Source: Gymnothorax reevesii
Lineage: Eukaryota; Chordata; Actinopteri; Anguilliformes; Muraenidae
Assembly: GCA_029721435.1 (NCBI GenBank)
Contig: CM056577.1
Coordinates: 27,669,719-27,733,718 of the forward strand
DNA: 64,000 nucleotides
Reading direction: 5' to 3'
The translations under genes were made by a program, and so were the position numbers. Position 1 is the stretch's first letter. Each line of letters begins with the position of its first letter. The notes below the pieces were generated by a model. That model saw nothing but the letters and a program-made list of their open reading frames with translations, did not search any database and was not told where the DNA came from. Shown here piece by piece: positions 1 through 12,594 of the stretch.

Positions 1-1150
1 TTGAAATTTTACCCGTTCTCCACAATAAATATCCAGCTTTTTTTACTTTACCAAGTTTTCTTCTTACCCCAAACCAGCCCAGTCCCCGGTACTGCAGGGT
101 CATTGTCCCTGTGCTGGACATTCTTTGGTGGAGAAGACACCACTGGGGCTAATTTTCAGCTGAGCAGGCAGTGCTCCTGACCTCCTCAATCGAGAATGGC
201 GACATGGATGGAGTGCCATAGTTGAGACCCTGCTTTCTTTGTTTTGGCTGACAAGTGTATACTTATACAGAATTTAAAGACTTTTTTTTTTTAAAAAGCA
301 CTCAGTGGTTTTGGTATGAATTTCGTTCATTTCACCGCAAAAATAGTTTTCAGTTATAAATGAAGAATATACAATGGATTTAAAACTATTTTTTATTATT
401 TCTGCACCATTTTCTCTAGTAGTGACAAGAGCCTGTCCATCCTATCCCTGCCCTCTTGAGCTCTCCTCTCCTCTCTCCCTCTCATCTTGTCTTCTGTCAG
501 GAGCTCTTGTTCCTGTTCCCTCCTGCTGTCACTCCTCCTCTGGCATCAGGTCACCTGAAGCAGAAACCTCATCATATCATAAGTCAGCCTCTGCATACTA
601 TACTCATCACCATAAAAAACAATGCATAAAATGTATCAATTTTCAGTAATTTAATTTCATTTGGAACAATTAATTCACCCTCAGCTACGTGCTGAGCCAA
701 CTGATATCCACTCATTTACAGTGAGCAATACTTTATAATGTTGTGAAAAACGTTACAATTGTGGCGGCTGTCCACTAGAAATTAAAAACCAAATCGGCCT
801 ATTGCATGGTTCCTTTCAAGTTTCTGATCACTACAGCACTACAGTGCGCTTCACGGAGGAATACGTCAGTTGGTTAGTTGAAGAGCAACTGTGTTTTTTT
901 TCTGAGCAGCTAAGGTGCTGTAATTTTTTTAAATATAGCGTAAAATTGAAATGGTGTGTTGTTTTGAGGTAGGACCTGTTGTAGGCCGTGAAAATACACT
1001 GTTTCTGTGTTTCCATTCACAACAGAGTATCGCCTAAATTTCCACCCAGCACTATGCGCTGGTGCAGCTACCTGGAGATCAGAAAGCTTTCTACTGCATC
1101 TAATGCAAGTAGTGGCAATTTGTAGCTCATACAGCCCCACTTCAAAAAAA
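1..1150. other. No gene recognised; unassigned intergenic DNA
   Basis: I see no coding exon here. The open frame at 374-649 has biased composition and no recognisable domain. Bases 1151-1169 read as a common fish MITE terminus (reverse complement begins TTAAAGGGATAGTTCAC), but I could not find a matching left end, so the element is not delimited. Confidence 0.4.
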
Positions 1151-1189
1151 GTGAACTATCCCTTTAAGCTGATCGTATGAAAATCACTA

Positions 1190-3245
1190 CATTAGGTGGC
1201 TTTAGGTACTTTGGGAATTGTGAGGAAGTTGCTGACCATGAAGTCCTCAGGAAGAATGCCTCTGCTGTAAATAATGTTAAAGATGGGTAAGCTGTTGGAT
1301 GCCTTTTGTCCCAAACTCTTAAAAACTCAGCTGGCAGGTTGTCTTTGCCTGGTGCTTTGTTGTTTGGAAGTTGTAAAATGGCCTCTTGGACTTCTTCTTG
1401 ACTAATTTTTGGTGTTGTCTGTCATTGGTATCTTCTTTAACTCCTCTCTTACATCATGAAAAAGTTCTTCATCAATGTATTCCTCCCATCTTTGTGCAAT
1501 GTCTTCTTCGTCATGGAGTAACACCCCCTCTTTAGATTGTATGGTAACACTTTACTTGAAGGTATCGTCATAAGAGTGACGTGACACAGTTGTGAACGTG
1601 TCATAAACGTCATTAAGTGTCATTCAGTTTTTGAGATGACAAGTTGACATTGTTTGATTTGTTGTATTACTGTCAGGCTCTGAGGTTTCTTCTGCTTCAG
1701 TTTTTATCTTCTGATGAAACTCTGTACTGTTTAGTCCGTCCAAGTTTTCAAGCTCCTCACACAGCTGCTAGTAGTACCTCTTTCACCTGTCTACACTCTT
1801 TCTGGATATCATGATTCAGCTTTTTGTAGTCTGTTTCACTGACTTTTCCTTTCACATTTCGGCGGTGTTCCATCTTCTCCATTATTGCAATGGTCATCCA
1901 CTGCTGTTTTTTCTCAGATGTTTTCTTCCCGCAAATACTGTCCGCTACTTCTTCAACCCTGGTCTTTATTTCATTCCACAGCTGATTTGGTGTTAATAAT
2001 GCTGGGTCCTTCTCCATTGATTTCAATTTCTTCTCACTTGCAACTTTGAATTTGTCACCCCTCTGTCCTCAGCTTATCAAGATTCCATTTCTTGGTTTTC
2101 TGTTTTCTTGTCACTTCCTTGAGTTTGGTATTTGTTGACGCAATCACTGGCTGATGATCTGAGCCACAATCCACATCATGTCTCCCTTTGGCATTGTTTA
2201 CACTGTTTCGGTATCTTACATTTATCAGAATATAGTCAATTTGGTTCTTTTTTGTGCCGTCAGGTGATGTCCAGGCATGTCTGCACTTTTTCTCATTGTT
2301 TGAATCAAGTATTTGTTATGAACAGGTGATGCTGTTGTGCAAAGTCGATGAGCCTGTCTCCCCTTTCGTTCCTTTGTCCAAGTCCATGTAGACCAACTAT
2401 CTTCTCATAACGATTATTTCCCACTTTGGCATTAAAATTGCCACAGACAACAAGCCTGTCTCTCGACTTGCAGTTAGATTTTATAACTTCAGATACTTGC
2501 TAGAAACTGGTTATTTCTGATTCTACTGCAGTCGGTGCATAAACTTGGATGATAACAGTATCATGTTTATTTCCTTTCAGCTTCACTACCGTTATTCTCT
2601 CAGAGTAGGTGTTATAGTTCATCAAAGTCTTAGCACATATTTCATTAAGTATGATCACCACCCCTTTCCTGTTTTCTGATCCCCCAGAAAATATGACCTT
2701 GAACTTCTCCTCAGTTGGAATTTCAGTTACAAATTCTCCCACTTCCTTCCAGTGCATTTCAGCTATTCCTAGGATATCCATTTTCATGCGGATCATCTCT
2801 TGTAACACTTCTGCCAGCTTTCCAGGTTGTAACAGAGCTCTTACATTCCACGATCCAATTCTGAGGCAGTCGCTGGATGACGGTGCAGGTCTGCCCATCT
2901 CCTCACAAGACATCCACCGGGGTGGACCACCAAATTCCACTCTGGTGCCCCGTTTGCCAAGATCTATACTACATTCTACTTTATAAACCATAGTGTATAC
3001 TAGGAGTATAATTGTAGTGGGCCCCCAGAACTACTACAACCTGCAATACTCAGCTTACTTGAGCCATGAATACCAGCTGTTGTTTGCGGAGAAATCATCC
3101 GCCTGCCATTTATTCTCCACCCACCAGTGACTCTTAGAAGGGTTCCTATACTGAACAGAGATACAACACAGAAGTCCAAAAAACCCAATAAACTGGGGAA
3201 CAGCTCAGTTTTGTGGCGCTGACCAAATCCGCCAGTCACGGAATG
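1190..3245 (-). mobile_element. RTE-clade LINE fragment (endonuclease and start of RT)
   Basis: On the minus strand, 2991-2500 encodes the N-terminal half of an AP-type endonuclease: LRIGSWNVRALLQPGKLAEV, then DILGIAEMHW with the metal-binding Glu. Downstream around 2290-2150 the frame continues with AWTSPDGTKKNQIDYILINV, followed by DVDCGSDHQPV, the SDH active-site motif. A linker lies at 2026-1757, and at about 1330-1190 a stretch resembles the start of the reverse transcriptase (LTIPKV-like). This order and wording match RTE (BovB-like) non-LTR retrotransposons, known elsewhere as the source of the BCNT/craniofacial development protein endonuclease segment. Frames are broken and most of the RT and the 3' tail are absent, so it is a dead fragment. 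The 3000-3240 segment is probably its 5' leader. Confidence 0.75.
1543..1668. mobile_element. MITE fragment nested in the RTE LINE
   Basis: The LINE reading interrupts at a block beginning GGTAACACTTTACTTGAAGG, a common terminus of fish non-autonomous DNA elements, followed by short repeats of gtcataa-type motifs. Only one terminus is visible, so this is a partial copy; the right limit is approximate. Confidence 0.45.
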
Positions 3246-3361
3246 AATACAGGCGGTTATTTATGTGCATTTTATAAGACGTTAGTTTGGACTCACTATC
3301 CCCACACACAACCTCTTCATCTCTGCCTGGATGCAGTTTAATGTCTTACCTGGGACATACA

Positions 3362-3640
3362 ATGCCCGTCCAAAAAAAAAAATCACACAGTTGGAACCCC
3401 TGCAGCTTTGATTACAGTGAAAATTCATCTTGTCATTGTTTTGATAACCATATGCAATGCCAGAGTATTTATTTTCGATCAGATCTTGTCTTCTTGACAA
3501 AACGGTTGAACCACTCGGTGGTCTGTCTTGAGCACATCCCAATAACTTTTAATGTGTTTAAGGTCAGGACTGTAAAACCCCACACAGCTCGACCAACGAC
3601 GGAGGAGCCAGGGGCGAAGGTTTATGCGTGTAGATCCAGC
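3362..3640. mobile_element. Tc1/mariner terminal fragment
   Basis: Bases 3362-3530 closely match 34648-34830: a TIR-like start (ccgtccaaaaaaaaaaatcacac), then 'ttggaacc', 'attacagtg', 'cttgtcattgttttga', 'ttattttcgatcag' and 'ggttgaaccactcggtggtct'. The start has the form of the Tc1 family whose termini read ACTGCTCGGCCAAAAAAAA. No transposase survives here. Confidence 0.55.
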
Positions 3641-3835
3641 TGTTATGAGGCAATGGCACGTGTCAATTAAATCTTTTATGCCTGTGTCCCGCCTTGGACC
3701 CAGTTTGAGACTTACCTGAGGTTTTCTCAATAGTTCTCCGTTCGAAAACAGGGCTATGCCGAAATCAAGGAATCATCTAACTTAATATGGTGCTGCGAAT
3801 AATCCCAGGTGCACATTGGAACACACGCAGCAACT

Positions 3836-3850
3836 GAAAACGTCAGATTT
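3836..3850. repeat. Target-site duplication, left copy (15 bp)
   Basis: GAAAACGTCAGATTT occurs here and again at 4327-4341, exactly bracketing the SINE. The match is 15 of 15. Confidence 0.85.
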
Positions 3851-4326
3851 TTTTTTTTTTTTTTTTTTTTTTTATAAATTTGGCATCTCCAATCCCACCC
3901 GAATTTGGAATGCTCAATTGGGGAACTATGTACAAAGCTTGCTCGTGTGCGACCCCTTGCTGCCAACTCAGGATAGTGAAGACAGTTCACGGCTCTCCTC
4001 CGAAGCTTGTGCCTGTCAGTCACTGATTCTTATACACTCGCTGGTTGAATCTTCGCAAGTTCAGAGCGAGGGCGGAGGATACCCGGACATGAACCAACCC
4101 GGAGTCTTCCTGACGAGCGCCCGTCTGGCCAACAGGAGGCGCTGGAGCAACGAACAAAGCTGTTATCGAGGACCCAAATCCGGCAGTCCCTTCCCAATTT
4201 GTAACCCTGTAGCGCGATAGCCAATTGTGCGCTACTCTGAAAAAGCTGCCGACCCCTGCCGGTGGGTACGCCGAGGCTCGAACCCGCAACGTAGGGATCA
4301 CCTCTGCACTGCAGCGCAGTGCCTTA
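3851..4326 (-). mobile_element. tRNA-type SINE, full length, minus orientation
   Basis: Read on the minus strand the element starts at 4326 with an A-box-like TAAGGCACTG and a B box GGGTTCGAGCC about 40 bases further on, so it has an internal RNA polymerase III promoter of tRNA type. It then runs through a GC-rich body (about 4250-4080) and ends in an A tail, seen as the T run at 3851-3873. A perfect 15-bp target-site duplication flanks it. Length is 476 bp, long for a simple tRNA SINE, so the body probably carries an extra conserved domain. I could not assign the family by eye. Confidence 0.8.
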
Positions 4327-4341
4327 GAAAACGTCAGATTT
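4327..4341. repeat. Target-site duplication, right copy (15 bp)
   Basis: Identical to 3836-3850. Removing 3851-4341 restores continuous flanking sequence. Confidence 0.85.
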
Positions 4342-7300
4342 ATCAGTGATTTAAGTGAACTAAGCATAACGATTACAATATTACTCTCGCTTCAAATCTG
4401 ACTCCATAATAAATTTAGAATACAAAATTTAGTTATATCCTCGTTTAAATATCTGACTCCAAAGTAGAATTAGAATTGATAATTTAGGGAACACCTGCGT
4501 GGACTTCGGGGAGATAATCCCCGGACTCATAAATGCAAGCCTGCGTCACTAAAATATATACCCCCCAGTTTTAGTACTATTTCGGTTGCTTAGGTTCGTC
4601 AGTAATACCAGAGGATTAAAAGTCAGTCAGCACTATAACAGCATCTTTTGGCTTGAATTATAGCGAACCGAGATTCAATCCGCCCATGGACTCTTTCATA
4701 GGAATTTTAACAAATAACCGACTTTTCGTCCATGGGTCTTCTTCAGGCTAAAAACTCCCAGAGTCGGCAAACATGAATCCTTATGTTGGTAGATCCTGGC
4801 TGCCTATCTAACTTGATTAAAACCGATGCTCATCCCAAAGCCGCTGATCAGTCAGTCCTTGGTTGAGCATACCCCTAGGTCATCCGGCGTGACGTAGCTT
4901 AAAAAGAAGGTACAAGAGGTAAGAGCCACTCAAGTTGAAAGAAATAACAATAGTTTATTCACCAGGTAGGCAAGAGCTTAAATCTAGCAAATCAACATTA
5001 CCCAATTACAAGTTACCCAAAGTTCAGAAAATGAGAGGAAAGTCATACCTGGCGAAAAGGCTACATACAAATGGTCGTGCAGAAGTCCAAATTACGCAAC
5101 CATTAAACGAAGAATATGCACGGACCAATGTATGGGAAGTCGGATACGATCTTCCCAGACTAGGTCGTCTCTCTGAGATTTAAGGTTGGTGGCGCCTTTG
5201 ATCAGGCCGCGCAGATGGCCCAAATCGGAATTTAGACTCCCCCCTCCGGAGGAAATAAGAAAACATTTATTATTCAAAGGAGATAATAAAAGTTTTTAGA
5301 TCAGTGCCAGGACCCTTAGAGACTGACCTCAGGGAGGGGTCGCAAAGCACTTCTGCAAAGGGGGAGAGATGAGTGTAAATACCTCAAGAGATACCTCTGG
5401 TTAAGGACAAATCATTGCTGGGGAACAGAGACTATGTTTTCTTGAAATATAGAGGATATGAAATACAACTCATTCAACCCCTCGAATTTAGCTGAAGAGA
5501 TGCATACCAAACACGATTACATACAGAATTATGATGATGTAATTATTATGAATTTTCTTCCCAACAGACCCATTCCCCATGAAATTCACATCACTATTAC
5601 CCCAGATATAATACAGTAATTCAGTGATGACATGAGGGCAGTTAAAACAGTGTAACAGTGGGTTTTGTGTAAATTGAAACTCTTAAATCAGAACAGTCAC
5701 AGCGATAAAATGAAAAGGTGCGGTGACAGTGTGTCCAGAAGAGGTCACTATGGCACTAATAGGGCAGAGAGCACAGGTCACACCCTGCTGTGAGAGAAAT
5801 TCCTTGCAGCAACCAAGCCATGCGCTCCCTTCCCCATCTTTGATGTGCTCAATCACCCATGCTGAAGTGTCCAGTTCCAGGCCCCCTTATCTCAGTGGTA
5901 GAATTGGGGGTGCAGCTGTAGAGGATGTTTGGACCCTGATAACTTTTACTGCCCCTCTGTTCCCAGCCATGCCTGACTGGAGACGAGGCCAGCTGAGGTG
6001 GAAGTATAGGTTTTTATGCTTTTATTATGCCACTATGTTAAGAACAGAGGGCAACAGGCACTGTCCATGTTATCTCATGGCTTCTCTCTTACAGGACTTT
6101 GTGGTGGCAAATTTGTTTGTGAAAATGATTCCTCATTCTTGTTTCTCTCATTCATAGTTTTCTTTGCCAATAACTTGCCTGTTCTGATATACTGTAAAAT
6201 CTTTTCCACCTTCAAGGGATGTGTCTTCCGACATGATTTTTTAAAGAAATGAGTAGCAACGTGCTTCATCAGTCTGGGTTCAAATGATTATTGCCAGCTG
6301 AAACATATTAATAACCGCAACAATGATCCAATTATAGCATTTGTTCCGTTATATGCAAACTGTGATTTTTTTTTTTGGGATGGGCAGTGTATACCTCTTT
6401 ACCCCAGTGGAAAATCTCACAACTCCTAGTGAGCTGGGGAGATAGAAGTTGCACTTCAGGTGCCTGCCCAAGTTCAGTGGCCTGTACCCTTCTCTCCATT
6501 AAAGTGCTGTGCAGTCATCACTCTGCCGACTGCTGTAGGCTAGACAACATCGCTATCCGAGCAAGAGCCCCCTTATGTGACCAGGAGAAGGGGACTGGTA
6601 ACAGATTTGTAGGCGTGAATCAGCGAAGAGATGCAGAGTATATGGATAGTTTCGGGGCCCCATTTAGACTGACAGCTGAAGTGACTGCTTAAAAGGCTAT
6701 GGGTTTAAAGTTTTGTCTGAAGTGCAGAGTGCAGTTGCACGGAGGACAGGAAGTGAAGGACTGGACTCAAGTGCAGAGGTGGATTTGGTTGGTTTATTTT
6801 GTCAAACTGCAATGCAGCGGCCTGCGGACACAGATGTTGCAGACAAACAAAAGAAACAGAGTTTCTGAACTAGATGTGTACAAAGGATAACACTACAACT
6901 GAAAAACACGACAGGACACTGTTTTACAAAAAAAAAAAAAGGGAAACGATGTCCCTTTAAAAAGATATAGAAATGCTGGGTTTAATTGCATCTCCCCGGC
7001 GACAATAGCTGGGCTCTCAAGTTTTGCATGATACTGAAATGAGTGACAATCACGTTCACGTTGCGTTGGATTTTTTTCTAATTTGACACAGGTGAAGATA
7101 TTTGTTTAACAATGCTCAAGACCAATTTTCAGCAATAAGAACATGTGGAACCCCGTAAGCTAACTTGGGCAGAGCTCCGGAGAGCTGAGCCTCTGCGCAT
7201 AAAGTTCCTCATACAATCAGTGTATGACGTCATCCAAGTCCAGCCAATCTGCACACCTAGGGCCAAAAGGCAACGAAAGGCGTGGCCTTACAAAGGAAGG

Positions 7301-7773
7301 AGGTCAGCAGTGCCCAGCAAACCACCATGAAGCATAAATTTCAGCCTTTCAATGTTGTGCAGCGTATGATACCTTCAAAAAAGATGAAATCGGAAGACAA
7401 AAGTGTAATGGTTTGGGAGCTCTTTTTGTTGCTTTCGTCCGGGGCAATATCGTTTTGCTCCCAATTGGATTCCTGGGCCAGCTGGCATTAATTGGGTGCA
7501 TTGCCTGTACTCTATTTAAGCTCGCCTCGCGTCCTTTGCTAGAGTGTCAGTGCTATATTTGCACTTTAGCCGCTAAGGTCTCGAGACAGAGTTCTGTTTA
7601 GGACTTAGTTGCTTATTTGAGGCTTAACCTTAATGATTAACGCCCTTGTGTCCGCTCCCATCAGGGCGTTAAAGGAAAGCTACCTCGCGGCGCTTCCCCT
7701 GAAATTTTTTGGCTGGACCAATCAGTAGGCAGCTTTGGTGTTGACGTCATTTCCTTCTTCAAAAGCCGTCTTC
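4342..7773. other. Unassigned intergenic DNA
   Basis: No exon or known repeat is recognised. The open frames at 4935-5183, 5723-6157 and 6375-6692 have no recognisable domains. 4380-4930 looks like old repeat DNA but I found no termini or target duplication. Confidence 0.4.
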
Positions 7774-7781
7774 CTCTAGTG
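7774..7781. repeat. 8-bp target-site duplication, left copy
   Basis: CTCTAGTG, repeated exactly at 8220-8227 on the other side of the hAT MITE. Confidence 0.9.
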
Positions 7782-8219
7782 CAGTGGTTCTCAAATTCGG
7801 TCCTGGCGCCCCCCTGTGTATGCTGGTTTTTGTTCCAGCCACGACTGCAATTCTAGGATCTTAATAAGCTGTTACTTTGTCTCAATTAGCAGCATTCCAT
7901 ATTTAGAGTAGTTATTTACCATCTTAAGTCACATTTGGATGGACACATCCATTCTGCTATGGAGAATAAAAACCCTTGAACATCTTGTGCTTAATTTTCA
8001 ATATTGCTGGGATTTTCAGGTGAAAACTTTTTTAAACAGATCAAATTAGACTCTGAGAAAATCAACAAGCTCCAAATTAGGTTTCTGAATGCAGGTGTTT
8101 TGAGTTTTTCCCAAATAACCTGCCTGAACCAAATAAAATCAACAGAAAACACAACAGGTGTGCTGGAATAAAAACCAGCATACACAGGGGGGCGCCAGGA
8201 CCGAATTTGAGAACCACTG
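7782..8219. mobile_element. hAT-type MITE, complete, near-perfect TIRs
   Basis: Starts CAGTGGTTCTCAAATTCGG and ends with its reverse complement. The inverted termini match for about 58 bases with one mismatch. An exact 8-bp target duplication (CTCTAGTG) flanks it, the hallmark of hAT integration. The 438-bp interior has no coding capacity. The near identity of its arms suggests recent movement. Confidence 0.92.
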
Positions 8220-8227
8220 CTCTAGTG
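8220..8227. repeat. 8-bp target-site duplication, right copy
   Basis: CTCTAGTG, pairs with 7774-7781. Confidence 0.9.
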
Positions 8228-9080
8228 CAAAAGCCGCTGAATGCTCCTTTTGAACCCTTGAGAATGTGTTATTTACTGGCACTTCACAACTTGTTTTTTG
8301 CAGTTCTATATTGTTGCAGCAGTCTGAAACATTTTTTGCACAAGAAGGCTTCCTGTTCGTTAGCTACTGATTTGAGAAACACCTCGCGATCAGTTCCATA
8401 CACACTTGCTAAATCACCGAGAATATCTAAACCATCGTGACATTTCCATGAATTGCGAAATTCTACATTCGGCTCGTAGATTACACGAATCGAAAGTGTA
8501 ATCACACTGAACACATGCAGAGTGCAAATGCATTGTTAGACACAGTGCACCTTTCACTTTGGTGAGTCTTTGGTGGGAATTCGATATAAGAGGAATCGGG
8601 AAATTTATGTTGAATGAATCCAGTAGTTGGCGGTAATACACCAACAGGTCTGTCAATCCGCCATCAAACCAAAAAGAAGAAGAAGAAGCCTCCCACTCAT
8701 AACGAGGCCGCGCAAAGCACTTTGAGAGCTTTCGCGTACAAGCGTTAGTATAGCGACAGTCAGTCAGTGAGGAGCGCAACATAACGACTGTATCATACAG
8801 GTTAATTTGAGGCTTAGTGTTAATTAGAAAGGGAATCTTTCTTTTATTTTTTATCCCTTTTCTTTAGGTATCTTCAAGCTTGCCTGTTTTCTACCTCAGA
8901 CGGCGTCCAAGTCCGTTGGGAGCGCGAATCTCACATTTTTAGTCTGTTTGTCTCTCAGCTCTCAGCCGTTTTTTTGCTTTTTGATTCTGGCAGCTGCTTT
9001 TGGCATCCGAATTTCAACAGCCATCACAAAGAGCATTGTTATTGCATTCTTAAACATAAAATTTATTATACATTTATATG
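8228..9080. other. Unassigned DNA upstream of unit A
   Basis: No exon recognised. A GAAGAAGAAGAAG run at about 8672-8686 is part of a stretch resembling a dispersed fish repeat; no termini were found. Confidence 0.35.
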
Positions 9081-9342
9081 TTGTTTTGGAGTGCAGAACT
9101 GGGTGGCCATTGACAATAATATCCTTTGAAAAAAACATGTTTATTTATATTTAAATATCCTTTCTAAGGAATTTCTACTTTTAAGATTCAGGGTTTGTGG
9201 AATATGTCACTCATACCGGAATCGATATTATCTAAAAAACAGAAGTGGTCAGTGGATATTAGTTGCACTACCCCAAAGAGGAAGTTTCCATCAATGTTGC
9301 TGCATCCTCTGACTATTGTACATTTCTGTTGAAGAGTAGACA

Positions 9343-9400
9343 ACAAGAACCACGCTGATCTGTCTCTGGCTGCTCAACAGTCTTTTTCACATGTGCTCAG
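9343..9400 (+). pseudogene. Signal-peptide exon of unit A, start codon lost
   Basis: This 58-bp exon aligns base for base with the signal exons at 33517 and 60119. It keeps the hydrophobic core and ends TCAG followed by the donor gtgaat, but the initiator ATG reads ACA. No other in-frame ATG precedes the core; an internal ATG lies near the end of the exon, too late for a signal peptide. Unit A therefore cannot start translation as its sisters do, which fits the further damage in its V exons. Confidence 0.85.
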
Positions 9401-10640
9401 GTGAATTGAAAATTTTGTTGTCCCGGGATTTTTATTTTTTTTTAAACTGAGCTGTCTTTGATCCTTCAATATATTATCCGGCTGTCTATATCTCTGTTTG
9501 TCCATCCATCTGAATGAGATTTAAGTCATTCACAACACTACAGTCAGCTGTACTTTTCTGGTGTTACAGTGTTCAATATGGAAAGTGAATACTGTATGTG
9601 CTGGCAGGCATTTATTAGTTCTTAGATTGGGCCTGTTGGGAGCTTCGGCTAAAAATCCATTTATTTTGACAAGTTGCGTGCATACGGAGGTGGGGTATTC
9701 GACAAAAGTTCGTACTCATTATCATGTTTCAATACACCCCAAGTCAATTTCACACCGGAGTTCTCCTTTAAGTCATCATGTCACTTTAAGTTCACTGAGC
9801 GTAAAGGGCCAAGTTTAATAGTGATAAACTTCATGACTTTCATTCACAGAACTTTACTCAAAGTATCAACATGGCTTGGTCATGTTGAGTGAACAAATCA
9901 TTTTCACAGTGTATTTATATATTCTTGATAATCAGATAACTAATAACAATGTCAACTGACATTCCTGTTGAAATGTTACAAATACTTTGTAAACGGGCAG
10001 AATATCTAAACAAAATTTGATTCAAATTTCTAACAATGATGACGAAAATATGCATTTAACAACTGTAACTCAAGGCCAAACCCTCCATCAACATGACAAA
10101 TGAATTACAATAATGTGCACATTCATGTCAAACATGTTACTGCTGGACGGATGCAAAAACAGCCCAGCCTTTTGGGCAAGGGAGCAGCTGACCCATCTTA
10201 TCTGGGAGTCAAACCAACATCCACCCCACTGCATATCTAGTTCCAATTGTACTGTGCTGTGACACCACTGTACAAAATAAACAGAGTGGAAATAGGTTTT
10301 GGACGCCTTTGTTTTATTCCTTTTAATTGTTTTTGGTGTTTGGGGCATTTGGTCAGAGAGGCCACACTGCAAAAAAAAAATCTTACCATCTTAACCAAGC
10401 ATTTGAGTCTACCTTGTTTTTCTCTTAGATAAAAAAAAAAATAAAAATCTGTGAGTAAGGTGGCAATTTGACTTGTTTCTACATTGGTTCATATGGTAAA
10501 TTTTTTTTGGTTGAGCACATGGTAACTAACCTAATATTATTGAGGTAAAGTAAAAAATAAATAAAAATTAGAAAGGCCTGTTACGACACATACCCCTTCT
10601 AGTGGAAATTTACTTTGTACGATCAATATTTCAAAACCGT
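9401..10640 (+). other. Intron 1 of unit A (shared with units B and C)
   Basis: No coding content. The first 250 bases match 33575-33780 and 60177-60380; 9770-10640 matches 38570-39370. It is the start of the first intron, after which the L2 LINE is inserted. Confidence 0.6.
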
Positions 10641-10849
10641 GTATTTTTAATGTATTTTTCAGTGAGAAAAAACCCAACACAAAACCCGAATATAAACTTA
10701 TTTGCTCCCCTTCCTAATGCTTCCGTGTTCACGTCCGGCTGCCTGCTGGGGGTTTTTTTTCACTGCAGCTTCATTTTTTATTAGTTTTGGTTTGTTTTTT
10801 TTTTATCGTGTTGTCATTTTATTATTTTACTTGTGTAGCCAATAGATGG

Positions 10850-12590
10850 TGCTTTGCCGCCAAAACATTCACGCCCGATTGCGCCACTCCCAATGATAAC
10901 GGTGGAAGACCCTTATAATTAATAATGATCAGATTAGGGATGATGAGCTGCTCATCAATTCCCTGGTTGCTCCTGCTCCAGCTCTCGCCGTGACGAATGT
11001 CACCACCACGGGTGATTGAGATTCCATGACTCTCCCCAGTGAAGCCACTCCGACCCAAACCGAGGACCCCTGGATCCAGCTGGGAGTGAGGCCCAAGGCG
11101 GTCATCAGCCCCACACCCTACCAGGCTGAGCCCAGGGTCAGATCACGCGGCAGTAAACGCTGTGGCAGGAGATCGTCACGCATTCCGCCTGTTTGGGACC
11201 TGCAGCTGGACAACAGGTTTTCCATCCTGGACAAGGAGGATTCCTCACCTCTGCCCTCTCCTGTTCTCACGGCTGCATCTCCACCACCTGCTCCGAGAGA
11301 GGATAACCGACCCCTTAAGGCAAGCTCCGCTGTCCTGCGGCCAACTACTCTGGTCACTCCTCCAGTGAGATCCAGGTCTTCGGTCAGTGCCCCGAGCCTG
11401 CCCAATACTCTCATTATTGGGGACTCTATCCAGAGGAAGTCTACCATTACGCACTGCTGCCCGGGTGCCTGAGTTTTAAACATTTTAGACCCGGCCTGCT
11501 GGACAAATATCCTCATGTTCGGAACGTTGTAGTTCATGTTGGAACTAATGATACTTCATATCAATAGTTTGAACTTCTGAAGCGTGATTTTACAATATTT
11601 CTCGATGCGCTCAAGGACTGTGGGAAACAAGTTTTCACTTTGGATCCTATTCTAACTCTGGGTCAAGGGATAGGGCGGTTTAGCAGAATTCTTAGTCTTC
11701 ATTCATGGCTACTATCTGAATGCTCCTCTCACAAAATCTTTTTTATTGATCATTTTAATCTGTTTTAGGAGCGTGCAGCCTTATTTAGAAAAGACGGAAT
11801 TCACCCCACTTTGTTCGGCTTTCCTAAGTTAGCTGTGAACATCTTTTATTCGATTCACCTGTCATGCAAATGATTAATTGATTTGCATGAATTGGGGGGG
11901 GGGGGTTGGGGGTGGCATAGCTGCTATTTATTCCAATAAGTTTAGCTACTCCGAGATTGATCTCATTTTCATCACCCTATTCTGTGTGGTGTTGTGTATC
12001 GCCCTCCTAGATCGATTTACAGTTTTATGTCAGAATTTTCAGAGTAATTGTCCTCAGTGGTTTTAAAATATGACGGAATCATAATAGCGGGTGACCTTCA
12101 TTTTCATATCGATGTTCCCTCAGACACTTTTGCCACTGAATTTTTAAACCTTACTGAGTGCTTCAACCTGGTCCAGTGGGTGTCTTACCCTTCGCACAAA
12201 CCCAGCCATACCTTGGATTTAGTTTTTTACTCTCGGCGTGAATTTTACCAGACTCAAGCTAGAGGGGAATTTTCATTTCTGACCATTTCGGTGTGATCTA
12301 TGATATCGAGGCCGCTGTTGCTCAAACCAAAATGAAGCAATCCTTTAGTTCATGTGTGGTGACCTCTCACACAGCCTTTATTATAAATACTTGCGTTAAT
12401 AGAGCGCACGTTACTGACAGAAATGAAATGTTAAATTTATTTAATAATACGTGTCTGCTCTGAATGCTCTTGTGCCTCTGAAAAATTAGAACGACACCTG
12501 TGCAAAAGAATTCGCTTTGGATAAATGTTAAAATTCACAGCCTTAAGAGGGAATGCAGAAAAGCAGAACAGAAGTGGAAAGCCGGTAAAT
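10850..12590 (+). mobile_element. L2 LINE, 5' part: esterase ORF1 and endonuclease
   Basis: Bases 11026-11472 encode the N-terminal part of ORF1, ending at a stop after the block NTLIIGDSIQR, which is the GDS motif of SGNH-type esterase ORF1 proteins known in L2/CR1 elements. The later catalytic block LFRKDGIHPT is at about 11783-11812 in a broken frame. From 12048 the endonuclease appears: IIIAGDLHFHIDVPSD, then PSHKPSHTLDLVFYS. Several stops and frameshifts make it inactive. The element continues after a 2.8-kb interruption at about 15430. Confidence 0.8.
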
Positions 12591-12594
12591 AAAA

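Noticed and set aside
3816..4220. A 134-codon frame on the + strand
   Set aside because: It lies across the poly-T tail and body of the SINE; it is not a gene.
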